From assembly GCF_001665395.1 (NCBI RefSeq), contig NZ_LZSG01000007.1, positions 1 to 64,000 on the forward strand: a stretch of DNA of 64,000 nucleotides, read 5' to 3'. Shown here in pieces: positions 17,529 through 27,073 of this stretch. Under the pieces are notes generated by a model. That model was given only the letters and a program-made list of their open reading frames with translations. It was not told where the DNA came from and searched no databases. A program made the position numbers and the translations under genes. Every line of letters begins with the position of its first letter. The stretch's first letter is position 1. Source of the stretch: Mycobacterium sp. 1164966.3. Lineage in GTDB: Bacteria; Actinomycetota; Actinomycetes; Mycobacteriales; Mycobacteriaceae.

Positions 17529-19063
17529 TGCAGCACCAGCTCCCGCGCATCGTCCCGCAACGCTCGGCGCAGTGTGGGTATCACGCCGTGCTCATCGATG
17601 CCTGCAATCATGGCGCCCAAGCGTTCTGTGAAGCCAGGAATCAGACGGAGGTCGGCGAGGATTTCATGCCGCAGCAACGGACGAGGGTTGTTGCCTCCCA
17701 TGGTCGCCAACTTGGTGAGCAGTCCTGATTCCGGGTCCTCCACATGGATCGGGCCACCGTCGAGGTCGTAGCCGCGCAGGTACCGGACCCAACCCGCCAG
17801 AGCCAACATCAGCAGCGTGTGCGGTCTGTCCTGCGCGATCGCCTCGTGCAGGGACGGCAGCAGAAACGACGCCATCTTCGTCGATCCCCGGCGAGCCAAG
17901 CGCGACAACTGGTCACTCAACCGGGGATTGCCGAGCCGAGTGAGCAACGTGTTGCGATAACTCGGTGTGTTCATCCCGGGCACCGCCGGGAGCAAGGGTT
18001 GAATCTCGTCGCGCATGAGCTGCTCGACGTAATCGAAGATGACCGGGTCACTCATCGCCTCGTCGGTGCGCTGATAGCCGGCCAGCGTGGCCAGACACCC
18101 GATCGCAATATGTGTTCCGTTGAGCAGACGGGTCTTCACCAGCTTGTGGTCGCTGACGTCGGTCACGAACTGGACGCCCACCTCGTGCAGCGGCGGGCGA
18201 TCATCGCTGAAGGTGTCCTCGATGACCCATTGGCAATACGGTTCGGTCAGCACCGGCAATTTGTCGGCGATGCCGAACGTGTGCTCGACAAATTGGCGTT
18301 CGGAAGTCGAAGTCCGCGGGGTGATGCGGTCGACCATGGTCGACGGGAACGCCACATTGGTGTCGATCCAGCGGGCAAGGCCGGGATCTCGTAGAGCCGC
18401 GAACGACACCAGCGCAGTTCGCGCCGCCTGGGTGTTGTCCGGAATGTTGTCGCAGCAGAGCACCGTAAACGGGGCAGTGCCGGCGCGACGACGCCGTTCG
18501 AGTGCCTCGGCGAGATATGCCCACGCGGTGGCAAAGCTGTCCGACGCCACAAGATCGGCACGCACGTCGGGGTTGTCGGCATCAAATTCGCGGGTGACCG
18601 GATCCAGGAAGTACCCGTTGTCGGTAATCGTCAAGCTGACGACGCGGGTTTGCGGGTCAGCCAAAGCCGCACGCACCGCGTCGTTGTCGTTGGGTGCGTA
18701 GTGGTAGGAGCCGATCGAGCCGACGACACGGGCCGTTTGGCGGTCATGGGCGCGTTGTACGACAGTGTAAAGCCCATCTTGGGCCGACAGCAGATCCTTT
18801 ACGTCGCGGGACCGCAGGCTGACGCCGGTGACTCCCCATTGCTGGGAAATGCCCGAGCGGGCAAGGTCATCAAAGTACACGGCCTGGTGCGCACGGTGAA
18901 AGTTGCCCGCTCCGATGTGAACAACACCAGGCTGCAGAGCCGACCTGTCATAGGTTGGCACGTCTATCCGTGGCGAATGCAGGGGTAATGTGGCGTCGCT
19001 CAGCGGAACCCCACTGCTGCAGCCCTCGGCGACGACACTGGTCAAGTGGTTGGCGTAGCGCAT
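17525..19063 (-). CDS. Mannitol-type long-chain polyol dehydrogenase (copy B)
   Basis: This second dehydrogenase of the family is the first gene of the operon. VVHIGAGNFHRAHQAVYFDDL is the Rossmann motif, SLTITDNGY and STMVDRITPRT mark the catalytic half. The frame is open to 19174; the start at ATG 19063 gives 512 residues, but no strong ribosome site is seen and an internal start is possible. No transporter or regulator gene lies in the cassette. Confidence 0.85.
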   Translation of the reverse strand: MRYANHLTSVVAEGCSSGVPLSDATLPLHSPRIDVPTYDRSALQPGVVHIGAGNFHRAHQAVYFDDLARSGISQQWGVTGVSLRSRDVKDLLSAQDGLYTVVQRAHDRQTARVVGSIGSYHYAPNDNDAVRAALADPQTRVVSLTITDNGYFLDPVTREFDADNPDVRADLVASDSFATAWAYLAEALERRRRAGTAPFTVLCCDNIPDNTQAARTALVSFAALRDPGLARWIDTNVAFPSTMVDRITPRTSTSERQFVEHTFGIADKLPVLTEPYCQWVIEDTFSDDRPPLHEVGVQFVTDVSDHKLVKTRLLNGTHIAIGCLATLAGYQRTDEAMSDPVIFDYVEQLMRDEIQPLLPAVPGMNTPSYRNTLLTRLGNPRLSDQLSRLARRGSTKMASFLLPSLHEAIAQDRPHTLLMLALAGWVRYLRGYDLDGGPIHVEDPESGLLTKLATMGGNNPRPLLRHEILADLRLIPGFTERLGAMIAGIDEHGVIPTLRRALRDDARELVLQ

Positions 19064-19321
19064 CGGTCGCCGAACATACCCACCGTGAAGGTCGTCGCAA
19101 AGCGAGCACGGCACCGTGGCGCCCGGCATTGCCTGCGTCAGCAGCCGTTTAGCCGAGGTGGTGACATACGCCACATCGAAGGCGGCGCTCGCGTGAGGTC
19201 GCCTGATATGAGGGGACCTGAGGGCCGTTCCAAGCGGGCTGATTGTCTGATTTGCATGCTGGTTTCGTTCGTCGGGTGTGACACTTGACTACCGAAGCCC
19301 GTTCGCTGCGAAGGAGGGCTC

Positions 19322-19885
19322 GTGAGTGCAAACAAGAGGCTGGCCCACATCGTTCTGCAGACCGGCCAGCTGCCCGCGATGCGCGACTGGTACTTGAAGG
19401 TCCTGGATGCTCACGTTGTGTACGACGACGGATTCATGTCACTGATGACGTTCGACGACGAACACCATCGACTCGGCATAGTGCAGCTGCCGGGTGCTGC
19501 CGCACGAAACCCGCTGACGGTGGGGCTGGCGCATTCCGCGTATACGTTCGAAAACCTTGAGCAGCTGCTCGGCAAGTACGAAGACTTGAAAGAACAAGGC
19601 ATCGAACCCCACGTGCCGGTACAGCATGGACCGACGACGTCGCTCTACTACTGCGATCCCGATGGGAACAAGGTGGAGCTGCAGATCGACAACTTCGCAA
19701 CGCCGGACGAGGCCAGCGAATACATCGGCGGCGAGCAGTTTCAAACCGATCCGATCGGGCCGACATTCGATCCACAGGCGATGTTGGTCGCGCTGCGCGA
19801 AGGGACGCCGCAAGCCGAACTCGTCACCAGAGAGTGGGCACTGACCAACCCACAATGCGATGTGCGAGCGCTGTTGGCGACTTGA
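19322..19885 (+). CDS. VOC/glyoxalase-fold protein (extradiol-dioxygenase-like)
   Basis: This 187-residue vicinal-oxygen-chelate protein has two half-modules. LAHIVLQTG carries the first metal His, LAHSAYTF the second and PDGNKVELQIDN the Glu. The best fit is a single-module biphenyl-2,3-diol-dioxygenase-like protein of the kind annotated as glyoxalase. GTG 19322 has GGAGGG nine bases upstream. It lies 62 bases before ligD on the same strand; the substrate is unknown. Confidence 0.8.
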   Translation: MSANKRLAHIVLQTGQLPAMRDWYLKVLDAHVVYDDGFMSLMTFDDEHHRLGIVQLPGAAARNPLTVGLAHSAYTFENLEQLLGKYEDLKEQGIEPHVPVQHGPTTSLYYCDPDGNKVELQIDNFATPDEASEYIGGEQFQTDPIGPTFDPQAMLVALREGTPQAELVTREWALTNPQCDVRALLAT

Positions 19886-19947
19886 GCTCGTGCGTCTGAC
19901 GCCGTGGCAGACGGTCAACAACCTAGTCGACGAAGTACGTTGACAGC

Positions 19948-22239
19948 ATGGGTACACCGGTTTCCAAGGCGCCGGGACCCCGGGTGAAGTTGACCAACGC
20001 CGACAAGGTGCTCTATCCCGCCACCGGTACCACCAAAGCTGAAGTTTTCGAGTACTACACCAGCATCGCCGAGGTCATGGTCTCGCACATCGCGCGGCGT
20101 CCGGCAACCCGCAAGCGCTGGCCCAACGGTGTCGAAGAGGGCTCGTTCTTCGAAAAGCAGCTGGCGTCGTCGGCGCCGGAATGGCTGCCCCGCGCCAGCG
20201 TGACGCACCGGTCGGGAACCACGACCTATCCGATCATCGAAAGCGCTAACGGGCTGGCCTGGATAGCGCAGCAGGCGGCCCTCGAGGTGCACGTGCCGCA
20301 GTGGCGGTTCATCGCCGAGTGGACCCGGAAAGGCGAACAGTTAACCCCCGGCCCGGCAACACGATTGGTGTTCGACCTGGACCCCGGCGAGGGCGTGACG
20401 ATGGCGCAGCTGGCAGAGGTGGCCCGCGCCGTCCGCGAGCTGATCACCGACATCGGGCTGACCACCTTCCCGCTCACCAGTGGCAGCAAGGGGCTGCACC
20501 TTTACGCGCCGCTGGATGAGCCGGTGAGCAGCAGGGGGGCTTCCGTCCTGGCCAAACGCGTTGCGCAACAACTGGAAAAGACGATGCCCAAGCTGGTGAC
20601 GTCGACGATGACCAAGAGCCTGCGCGCCGGGAAGGTGTTCCTGGACTGGAGCCAGAACAACGCCGCGAAAACCACCATCGCGCCCTACTCGCTGCGTGGC
20701 CGCGAACACCCGACGGTCGCGGCGCCGCGCAGCTGGGACGAGCTCGACGACCCCGACTCGCTGCACCAGCTGCGCTACGACGAAGTGCTTGCCAGGGTTG
20801 CGCGCAACGGCGATCTGCTGGCGGCGCTGGACGCTGATATGCGCGGCGCGGATCGGCTGTCCAAGTACCGCAGCATGCGTGACGCGTCCAAGACACCCGA
20901 ACCGGTGCCAGCGTCCAAACCCGTTACCGGCCACAACAATACGTTCGTCATCCAGGAGCATCACGCTCGTCGGCTGCACTACGACTTCCGGCTGGAAAGA
21001 GACGGGGTCCTGGTGTCGTGGGCGGTGCCGAAGAACCTGCCCGAGACGACGTCGGTCAACCATCTGGCGGTGCACACCGAGGATCATCCGTTGGAATACG
21101 GCACTTTCGAGGGCAACATCCCCAAGGGGGAGTACGGCGCCGGCAAGGTGATCATCTGGGACGCCGGAACCTACGACACCGAGAAGTTCAACGACTCCGG
21201 CGAAAAAGGAGAGGTCATTGTCAACCTGCATGGCAACCGGATCTCCGGACGCTATGCCCTGATTCAAACCAACGGTGACCAGTGGCTGGCGCACCGGATG
21301 AAAGACCAGAAGTTCTTCGACTTCGACTCGCTGGCGCCGATGTTCGCGACGCACGGTTCGGTGGCCAACTTGAAGGCGAGCGTGTGGGCCTTCGAGGGCA
21401 AGTGGGACGGTTATCGCTTGCTCGTCGACGCCGACCATGGCAATGTGCGGCTGAGGTCGCGCAGCGGACGCGACGTCACCAAGGAGTATCCCCAATTACG
21501 TTCGCTGGCCGATGATTTCGCTGAGCACCATGTGGTGATCGACGGTGAGCTGGTTGCGCTCGGCAAGTCCGGCGTGCCCAGCTTCAACGAAATGCAGAAC
21601 CGAGTGCGCGCCACCCGAATCGAGTTCTGGGCGTTCGACTTGCTCTACCTTGACGGTCGCTCGCTACTGCGGGCCCGCTACTCCGACCGCCGCAAGCTGC
21701 TCCAAACGCTCTCCAGCGCAAGCGATCTCATTGTTCCCGAGTTGCTACCCGGAAATGGCGCCGAAGCACTCGAGTACTCCCGCAAGCACGGCTGGGAAGG
21801 CGTCGTCGCCAAGCGGCGCGACTCCACGTACCAGCCGGGCCGGCGTTCGGCGTCGTGGATCAAGGACAAACACTGGAACACCCAGGAGGTCGTCATCGGC
21901 GGCTGGCGCGCGGGCGAAGGCGGGCGCAGCAGCGGCATCGGGGCGCTGCTTGTCGGCATCCCCGGCGGCGGCGGCCTGCGGTTCGCCGGGCGGGTCGGCA
22001 CCGGCTTCACCGAGCGCGACTTGGCGAACCTCAAGGCCACCTTGGCGCCGCTGCACACCGACAAATCCCCGTTCGACGCTCCGCTTCCCCCACCCGACGC
22101 CAAACGAGTCACCTTCGTCGAGCCGGTCCTGGTCGGGGAGGTGCGCTACAGCGAATGGACCCCGGACAACCGTCTGCGCCAACCGAGTTGGCGGGGCCTG
22201 CGACCGGACAAGAAACCGAGTGAGGTGATACGCGAATGA
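19948..22239 (+). CDS. ligD: Multifunctional NHEJ DNA ligase LigD
   Basis: The 763-residue end-joining enzyme is in the mycobacterial order. The primase/polymerase domain comes first (about 10-290; DLDPGEG with metal ligands Asp143 and Asp145). The 3'-phosphoesterase is at about 315-445 (HNNTFVIQEHHARRLHYDFRL). The ATP-dependent ligase is at about 465-760 (FEGKWDGYR with adenylated Lys485, VIDGELVAL, WEGVVAKR, SWIKDKH). It fills gaps, trims ends and seals breaks held by Ku. The stop shares ATGA with the next gene. Confidence 0.97.
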   Translation: MGTPVSKAPGPRVKLTNADKVLYPATGTTKAEVFEYYTSIAEVMVSHIARRPATRKRWPNGVEEGSFFEKQLASSAPEWLPRASVTHRSGTTTYPIIESANGLAWIAQQAALEVHVPQWRFIAEWTRKGEQLTPGPATRLVFDLDPGEGVTMAQLAEVARAVRELITDIGLTTFPLTSGSKGLHLYAPLDEPVSSRGASVLAKRVAQQLEKTMPKLVTSTMTKSLRAGKVFLDWSQNNAAKTTIAPYSLRGREHPTVAAPRSWDELDDPDSLHQLRYDEVLARVARNGDLLAALDADMRGADRLSKYRSMRDASKTPEPVPASKPVTGHNNTFVIQEHHARRLHYDFRLERDGVLVSWAVPKNLPETTSVNHLAVHTEDHPLEYGTFEGNIPKGEYGAGKVIIWDAGTYDTEKFNDSGEKGEVIVNLHGNRISGRYALIQTNGDQWLAHRMKDQKFFDFDSLAPMFATHGSVANLKASVWAFEGKWDGYRLLVDADHGNVRLRSRSGRDVTKEYPQLRSLADDFAEHHVVIDGELVALGKSGVPSFNEMQNRVRATRIEFWAFDLLYLDGRSLLRARYSDRRKLLQTLSSASDLIVPELLPGNGAEALEYSRKHGWEGVVAKRRDSTYQPGRRSASWIKDKHWNTQEVVIGGWRAGEGGRSSGIGALLVGIPGGGGLRFAGRVGTGFTERDLANLKATLAPLHTDKSPFDAPLPPPDAKRVTFVEPVLVGEVRYSEWTPDNRLRQPSWRGLRPDKKPSEVIRE

Positions 22240-24173
22240 AATGGGTGACGTATCAAGGCCCGGATGGCAGCGAACGGACCGGAGTGTTATCCGGCGACGT
22301 GATTCACCCAGCGCCGCCCGGCGTGACGTTGCTGGAGCTGGTCGGCCGTGGCGCCGGCGGGCTGCGCGAAGCCGGTGAGCATGCGCTGGGTTCCGAGCCG
22401 ATTGCCCTGGCCGAGGTGCGGTTGCGCGCCCCGATCCCACGCCCACCGTCGATCCGGGACTCGCTGTGTTTCTTGGACCACATGCGCAACTGTCAGGCCG
22501 CACTCGGTGCCGGACGGGTACTGGCCGATACCTGGTACCGCATCCCCGCCTTCTACTTCGCCTGTCCGGCAACCGTGCTCGGTCCCTACGACGACGCACC
22601 GATGGCCCCCGGAAGTGCTTGGCAGGACTTCGAATTGGAGATTGCCGCCGTCATCGGAACAAGCGGCAAGGACCTCACGGTGCAGGAAGCCGAACGCGCC
22701 ATCATCGGCTACATGATCTTCAACGACTGGTCCGCCCGCGACCTGCAGCAGCTGGAGGGCCAGCTGGCCATCGGGCAGGCCAAGGGCAAGGACAGCGGCG
22801 TCACGTTGGGCCCGTATCTGGTCACACCGGATGAGCTCGAGCCCTACCGTCGTGACGGCAAGCTCGACCTTCAGGTGAGCGCCCTGGTGAACGGGACCGT
22901 GATCGGTTCGGGATCCACCGCGCAGATGGACTGGAGCTTCGGCGAAGTCATCTCCTACGCTTCGCGCGGGGTGACGCTGGTGCCCGGCGACGTCGTCGGA
23001 TCCGGGACGGTGCCCACCTGCACGCTCGTTGAGCACCTGAGTCTTGCTGCGCTGGAATCGTTCCCGGGCTGGCTACACGACCGCGACGTCGTCACCCTGC
23101 GGGTAGAAGGACTGGGGGAGACCCGGCAAACCGTTCGGGCCAGTCGTCCACCGCACCCGCTGGCGCCGCGGCCCAACCCGGACGCGCCGCCAGTCGCCGC
23201 CCGGGTCAATCGCGCGCCCGCACGAGTGCCCTACACTCGCGGCCTGCACGAGGTCGGCGATCGAGTGTGGGCGTGGACGCTGCCGGATGGCGGCTACGGC
23301 TGGAGCAACGCCGGGCTGGTCGCGGGCGACGGCGCTGCGCTGCTTGTCGACACGCTTTTCGACCTGGCGCTGACCCGCGAGATGCTCACCGCGATGAAGC
23401 CGATCACCGAGCAGGCACCCATCACCGACGCGCTGATCACCCACTCCAATGGAGACCACACGCACGGCAATCAGCTGCTGGGCCCGTCGGTGCGGATTAT
23501 TGCCGCCGAGGGTACGGCCGAAGAAATCGCGCATGGCATGCCGGCCGAGATGCTGGCCATGACGCAGACAGCCAACCTCGGTCCCGTCGCCACCCCGTAT
23601 GCGCGGGAACGATTCGGGCATTTCGATTTCAGCGGCATCAAGGTGCGCAATGCCGATTTCACCTTCGAGCGTGAGCTCACCGTGGAGGTTGGCGATCGGC
23701 AGATCAACCTGCTGAACCTGGGTCCGGCACACACCGCGGCGGACTCGGTGGTGCACGTGCCCGACGCCGGTGTGCTGTTCGGCGGGGATCTGCTGTTCAT
23801 CGGGTGTACGCCCATCGTGTGGGCTGGTCCGATCGCGAACTGGATCGCGGCCTGCGACACCATGATTGCGCTGGATGCGCCGACGGTGGTGCCCGGCCAC
23901 GGTCCGATCACCGATCCGGACGGAATCCGCGCGGTCCGAGGCTATCTCGCGCACGTGTCCGACCAGGCCGAGGCCGCATATCGTAAGGGCCTGTCGTGGT
24001 TCGAGGCCGCCGACACCATCGACCTCGGCGACTATGCGACCTGGCTGGATGCGGAGCGAGTCGTCGTGAACGTCTACCAGCGCTACCGCGAACTCGACCC
24101 TAATGTTCCGCAGTTGGAGGTAATGGCGTTGCTGACGATGCAGGCGGACTGGCTGGCCAAGCGCAGTTCGTAA
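22236..24173 (+). CDS. FAH-family / metallo-beta-lactamase-fold fusion (Rv0939-like)
   Basis: This is a 645-residue fusion. Residues about 70-300 are a fumarylacetoacetate-hydrolase-type domain (RDSLCFLDHMRN, FELEIAAVIG, NDWSARDLQ, KGKDSGVTLGPYLVTPDEL). Residues about 330-630 are a metallo-beta-lactamase fold (LVDTLFDLALTREML, THSNGDHTHGN, GPAHTAADSVVHVPDAGVLFGGDLLF, VVPGHGPI). In the first metal motif the usual HxHxDH reads HSNGDH, so the second His is Asn. It is coupled to ligD through ATGA, yet looks metabolic. M. tuberculosis Rv0939 has the same architecture as I recall. Confidence 0.85.
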   Translation: MKWVTYQGPDGSERTGVLSGDVIHPAPPGVTLLELVGRGAGGLREAGEHALGSEPIALAEVRLRAPIPRPPSIRDSLCFLDHMRNCQAALGAGRVLADTWYRIPAFYFACPATVLGPYDDAPMAPGSAWQDFELEIAAVIGTSGKDLTVQEAERAIIGYMIFNDWSARDLQQLEGQLAIGQAKGKDSGVTLGPYLVTPDELEPYRRDGKLDLQVSALVNGTVIGSGSTAQMDWSFGEVISYASRGVTLVPGDVVGSGTVPTCTLVEHLSLAALESFPGWLHDRDVVTLRVEGLGETRQTVRASRPPHPLAPRPNPDAPPVAARVNRAPARVPYTRGLHEVGDRVWAWTLPDGGYGWSNAGLVAGDGAALLVDTLFDLALTREMLTAMKPITEQAPITDALITHSNGDHTHGNQLLGPSVRIIAAEGTAEEIAHGMPAEMLAMTQTANLGPVATPYARERFGHFDFSGIKVRNADFTFERELTVEVGDRQINLLNLGPAHTAADSVVHVPDAGVLFGGDLLFIGCTPIVWAGPIANWIAACDTMIALDAPTVVPGHGPITDPDGIRAVRGYLAHVSDQAEAAYRKGLSWFEAADTIDLGDYATWLDAERVVVNVYQRYRELDPNVPQLEVMALLTMQADWLAKRSS

Positions 24174-24182
24174 AGCGCTGAC

Positions 24183-24243
24183 CGCGAAAGTGCAAGTAGC
24201 AACACATTTCCCGAGAAGGGCCGTTGCCAGTTGCACTCTCGCG
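24183..24243. repeat. Long hairpin with CGCGAAAGTGCAA arms between convergent genes
   Basis: Arm 24183-24195 pairs with 24231-24243 (12 of 13), and GTAGCAAC/GTTGCC inside extends the stem. It fills the gap between two convergent genes and is a likely bidirectional transcript end. The outer-arm sequence differs from the GCGAGCAGACGC type. Confidence 0.75.
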
Positions 24244-24244
24244 A

Positions 24245-25159
24245 CTAGGTTTTCTCGGCTCGCACGAAGCGGATGGTGGCGGCGGCGCTCTGACGGTCAG
24301 CCTCGTCCAACCGCGGCAAGCCCGCGGCGTCGAAGAGGTCGGGCAGCCCGCACCTAGTCACCTGCCAGCCGCGGGATTCCAGGTGCGCGGCGACGTCAGT
24401 GTGTTCACCGGGATAGGTAAGTCCGGAGATGTCGAGCTCCAGCCCCTGCGCTCGCCAGCCGTCGGCCATCAGCTGCGCCTGTTCACCCGCTTCCGGCGTG
24501 CCCGGGTTCAGTGATCCGTAGTCCGCAGAGAACCGGCTGCCGACCGCGCTCAGCGCAATCACGTTGTCCAGCAATCGAACTTCGGCCTCGGGCGGCAGGA
24601 AGCCGATCAGCACTCCCTCGGCCAGCCACGCGGTGGGCTCGCTCACCTCGAACCCGGCCCCGCGTAGCGCGGCCGGCCAGTCGTCACGAAGATCGATGCC
24701 CACCGGGCGGTACTCGGCGCCGAGCCCGCTCAGCGTCGAGGTTTTGAACTCGATCACCTCGGGCTGGTCGATTTCGTATACCGTCGTGCCCGTCGGCCAG
24801 GAAAGTCGGTAGGCGCGCGAGTCCAGGCCGGCCGCGACGATCACGACCTGCCGGATGCCCGCGGTCCCGCTTACGCAAGCCTCGGCGAAGTAGTCGTCGT
24901 AATAGCGAGCCCGGGCCGCGAATGTGTCTGTTACCCGCGGAAATCCAAGCCCACGCTCGAAATCCTCGAAATCCATTTCACCGCCGGCCACCTTGGTGAA
25001 CACGTCCAGTCCGACCGCGCGCACTAGCGGCTCGGCGAACTGGTCGGTGATGACCGGCTGCGGGCGCCGGGTCGCGGCCGCCCGGGCCGCTGCGACCATG
25101 GTGGCCGTGGCACCCACGCTGTTGGCCAGGTCCCAGGTGTCGTCTTCGGTTCGTGCCAT
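24245..25159 (-). CDS. SAM-dependent methyltransferase (TIGR00027 family)
   Basis: This 304-residue protein belongs to the mycobacterial class I methyltransferase family related to leucine carboxyl methyltransferases. Motif I is [18 protein letters not shown], followed by [13 protein letters not shown] (acidic residue for ribose binding) and [23 protein letters not shown]. Substrates of this expanded family are mostly unknown; lipid or polyketide roles are suggested. ATG 25159 follows AGGAGGAGAATTC. It is divergent from the enoyl-CoA hydratase gene across about 80 bases. Confidence 0.9.
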   Translation of the reverse strand: MARTEDDTWDLANSVGATATMVAAARAAATRRPQPVITDQFAEPLVRAVGLDVFTKVAGGEMDFEDFERGLGFPRVTDTFAARARYYDDYFAEACVSGTAGIRQVVIVAAGLDSRAYRLSWPTGTTVYEIDQPEVIEFKTSTLSGLGAEYRPVGIDLRDDWPAALRGAGFEVSEPTAWLAEGVLIGFLPPEAEVRLLDNVIALSAVGSRFSADYGSLNPGTPEAGEQAQLMADGWRAQGLELDISGLTYPGEHTDVAAHLESRGWQVTRCGLPDLFDAAGLPRLDEADRQSAAATIRFVRAEKT

Positions 25160-25193
25160 TTGCGAATTCTCCTCCTATGTTGCGCGCCCAAAC

Positions 25194-25236
25194 CACCGTA
25201 GGGCGCGTCCCTGAACATCGGCTGTGCCCTACGGTG
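25194..25236. promoter_or_regulatory. 11-base perfect inverted repeat in a divergent promoter region
   Basis: CACCGTAGGGC (25194-25204) is matched exactly by GCCCTACGGTG (25226-25236), with 21 bases between. The right arm ends five bases before the hydratase start codon. It may be a repressor operator for both genes or a leader hairpin that hides the hydratase start. Confidence 0.5.
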
Positions 25237-25241
25237 CGGGT

Positions 25242-26048
25242 ATGGCTGCTGTCGAACTTGGAACTCTCGAGGATGAAATCGCCCTGATCACCCTGAACCG
25301 GCCGAGGCGCCTGAACGCCATCGACGGGTCGCTGATCGACGCGATGGACGATTGCCTGGACGCGCTCGGGTCCGGCGAATACCGGGTCGCAATCCTGACC
25401 GGCGCCGGACGCGGATTCTGCGCCGGCGCAGACCTGAGCGGCACCGGCGAGGCCTGGACCAAACCGAAGCCAACCAGCCCGCCGTTCAAGGCCAGTTATG
25501 ACGCTCAGGTTCGCTTGGCGGAACAGTACATTCGGCTCTACGAGCTACCCATCCCAGTTATCGCCGCGGTGAACGGGGTGGCCGTCGGTGGTGGGCTGGC
25601 CTTCGCGTTGCACTGCGACATCCGGATTGCATCCGAGAGCGCTCGGTTCGGGTCGGTGTTCATCAAGGCGGGGTTCTCGTCGATGGACATGGGCACTAGT
25701 TATCTGCTGCCGAAGATCGTCGGCGCCGGGGTGGCGCGCGAACTCATGCTGACCGGTCGCATCATCGACGCCGACGAGGCCTACCGCATCAAGTTGGTGC
25801 ACGAAGTGGTGGCGCCGGATCATCTGATCACCGCCTCTGTGAACATGGCGCGGTCGATTGCGGAGAACAACGCTTTCGGGGTGTGGCAGACCAAGATTGG
25901 CCTCAACACCGCACTGGACGCACCCAGTTTGCGGCATGCGATCGAGATCGAGAACCGCACCCAGATGCTTACCGGCTTCACCAACAATCCGGCCGAAGCC
26001 GCCAAGGCCCATCAAGAGAAGCGGCCCCCGAAATGGGATTCTCTCTAG
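25242..26048 (+). CDS. Enoyl-CoA hydratase/isomerase family protein
   Basis: This crotonase-fold enzyme has about 268 residues. The CoA/oxyanion segments are GRGFCAGADLSG and NGVAVGGGLAFALHCDIRIAS. At the position of the second catalytic Glu the sequence reads KAGFSSMDMGTSYLLPKIVG; Asp appears instead of Glu, so hydratase chemistry is not assured. ATG 25242 is chosen because the family similarity begins just after it; a GTG at 25224 is also open and the ribosome site is weak. It ends just before a hairpin facing the convergent F420 gene. Confidence 0.85.
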   Translation: MAAVELGTLEDEIALITLNRPRRLNAIDGSLIDAMDDCLDALGSGEYRVAILTGAGRGFCAGADLSGTGEAWTKPKPTSPPFKASYDAQVRLAEQYIRLYELPIPVIAAVNGVAVGGGLAFALHCDIRIASESARFGSVFIKAGFSSMDMGTSYLLPKIVGAGVARELMLTGRIIDADEAYRIKLVHEVVAPDHLITASVNMARSIAENNAFGVWQTKIGLNTALDAPSLRHAIEIENRTQMLTGFTNNPAEAAKAHQEKRPPKWDSL

Positions 26049-26050
26049 TG

Positions 26051-26110
26051 GCGAACAGACGCAAAATCACCTCTGACACGGCGTGTCGAGGTGCTTTTGC
26101 GTCTGCTCGC
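26051..26110. repeat. Long hairpin, GCGAGCAGACGCAAAA family (copy 5)
   Basis: Arms 26051-26072 (GCGAACAGACGCAAAATCACCT) and 26089-26110 pair with two mismatches. It lies between convergent genes as a likely two-way terminator. Confidence 0.85.
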
Positions 26111-26129
26111 GCAACTAAGGCGATCGCCG

Positions 26130-26999
26130 CTAGACCTTCGAGATCACTTTTTCGGCGAACCGTTCCAGGTGCCGGATCTTTTTCTCCAGCGGCTCGGTGT
26201 CGGGCCCGTTGATGTACGGATACCGGAAGCCCACGATGGCGTCGGTGACGCCTTTGTCTTCGAGCCGTTTGATGCCGTCCACCGTATAGGCGTCCATCGA
26301 GATGACGTGGATCTCGAATGGTCCGGTCTTGCCCTCTTCTTCGCGGTACTTCTTGACCTTCGCGATCAGCCTGTCGAGCTCCTCGGCGTCGCCACCACCG
26401 CCGTGCATCCAACCGTCCAACCGCGCTGCCCGCCGCAGCGCAGCATCGGCATGGCCGCCGACCAGAATCGGGATCGGCGCGGTGGGAGCCGGGCTCATCT
26501 TCGTCTTCGGGATGTCGTAGAACTCACCGTGAAATTCGAAGTAGTCCCCGGTGGTCAAGCCCTGCACGATGGCAATGCACTCGTCCATCCGCTTGCCGCG
26601 CTTCTCGAACGGGATGCCCAGCAGTTCGTAATCCTCCGGCCACGGGCTGGTGCCCACGCCGAGTCCCAACCGATTGCCGGTCAGCGCGGCGAGTGAGCTC
26701 GCCTGCTTGGCGGTCAGCGCCGGATGCCGGACCGGGAGCTTGAGGACGAAGAAATTGAACCGCAGCTTCGTCGTCACCGCGCCCAGTGCCGCGGCCAGCA
26801 CAAAGGCCTCGATGATCTCCTTGCCGTCCAAGAACTCCCGGCTGCCGTCGGGCGTGTACGGGTATTTGGAGTCGGACTCGAAGGGGTAGGCCAGGCTGTC
26901 GGCGATCGTCATGCTGTGGTAGCCGGCCTCGTCCGCCGCCTTGGCCAGCGGAATGTAGAACGACGGGTCTGTCAGTGACTCCGCAAAGCTGAACCGCAC
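26130..26999 (-). CDS. LLM-class F420-dependent oxidoreductase (Rv0940c-like)
   Basis: This luciferase-like TIM-barrel oxidoreductase has about 289 residues. Markers are AADEAGYHSMTIADSLAYP near the N-terminus, the LAALTGNRLGLGVGTSPWPEDYELLG signature, and PIPILVGGHADAALRRAARLDGWM. A GTG at 27008 abuts the GGAAGG ribosome site; GTG 26999 has normal spacing and gives the length I recall for Rv0940c. A perfect KstR-type operator lies 38 bases upstream, which places it in sterol or related lipid catabolism. The substrate is unknown. Confidence 0.87.
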   Translation of the reverse strand: MRFSFAESLTDPSFYIPLAKAADEAGYHSMTIADSLAYPFESDSKYPYTPDGSREFLDGKEIIEAFVLAAALGAVTTKLRFNFFVLKLPVRHPALTAKQASSLAALTGNRLGLGVGTSPWPEDYELLGIPFEKRGKRMDECIAIVQGLTTGDYFEFHGEFYDIPKTKMSPAPTAPIPILVGGHADAALRRAARLDGWMHGGGGDAEELDRLIAKVKKYREEEGKTGPFEIHVISMDAYTVDGIKRLEDKGVTDAIVGFRYPYINGPDTEPLEKKIRHLERFAEKVISKV

Positions 27000-27036
27000 G
27001 ACACGCACCTTCCGTCAGCGGGCAATAACAGAACAG

Positions 27037-27050
27037 TAGAACGTGTTCTA
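27037..27050 (-). promoter_or_regulatory. KstR-type operator (perfect palindrome)
   Basis: TAGAACGTGTTCTA is a perfect 14-base palindrome that fits TnnAACnnGTTnnA. It lies 38 bases before the F420-type gene start and about 24 bases after the stop of the STAS/HATPase gene, so it controls the former. Confidence 0.85.
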
Positions 27051-27073
27051 ATTCGGCCCGCGACGGGGGGATG

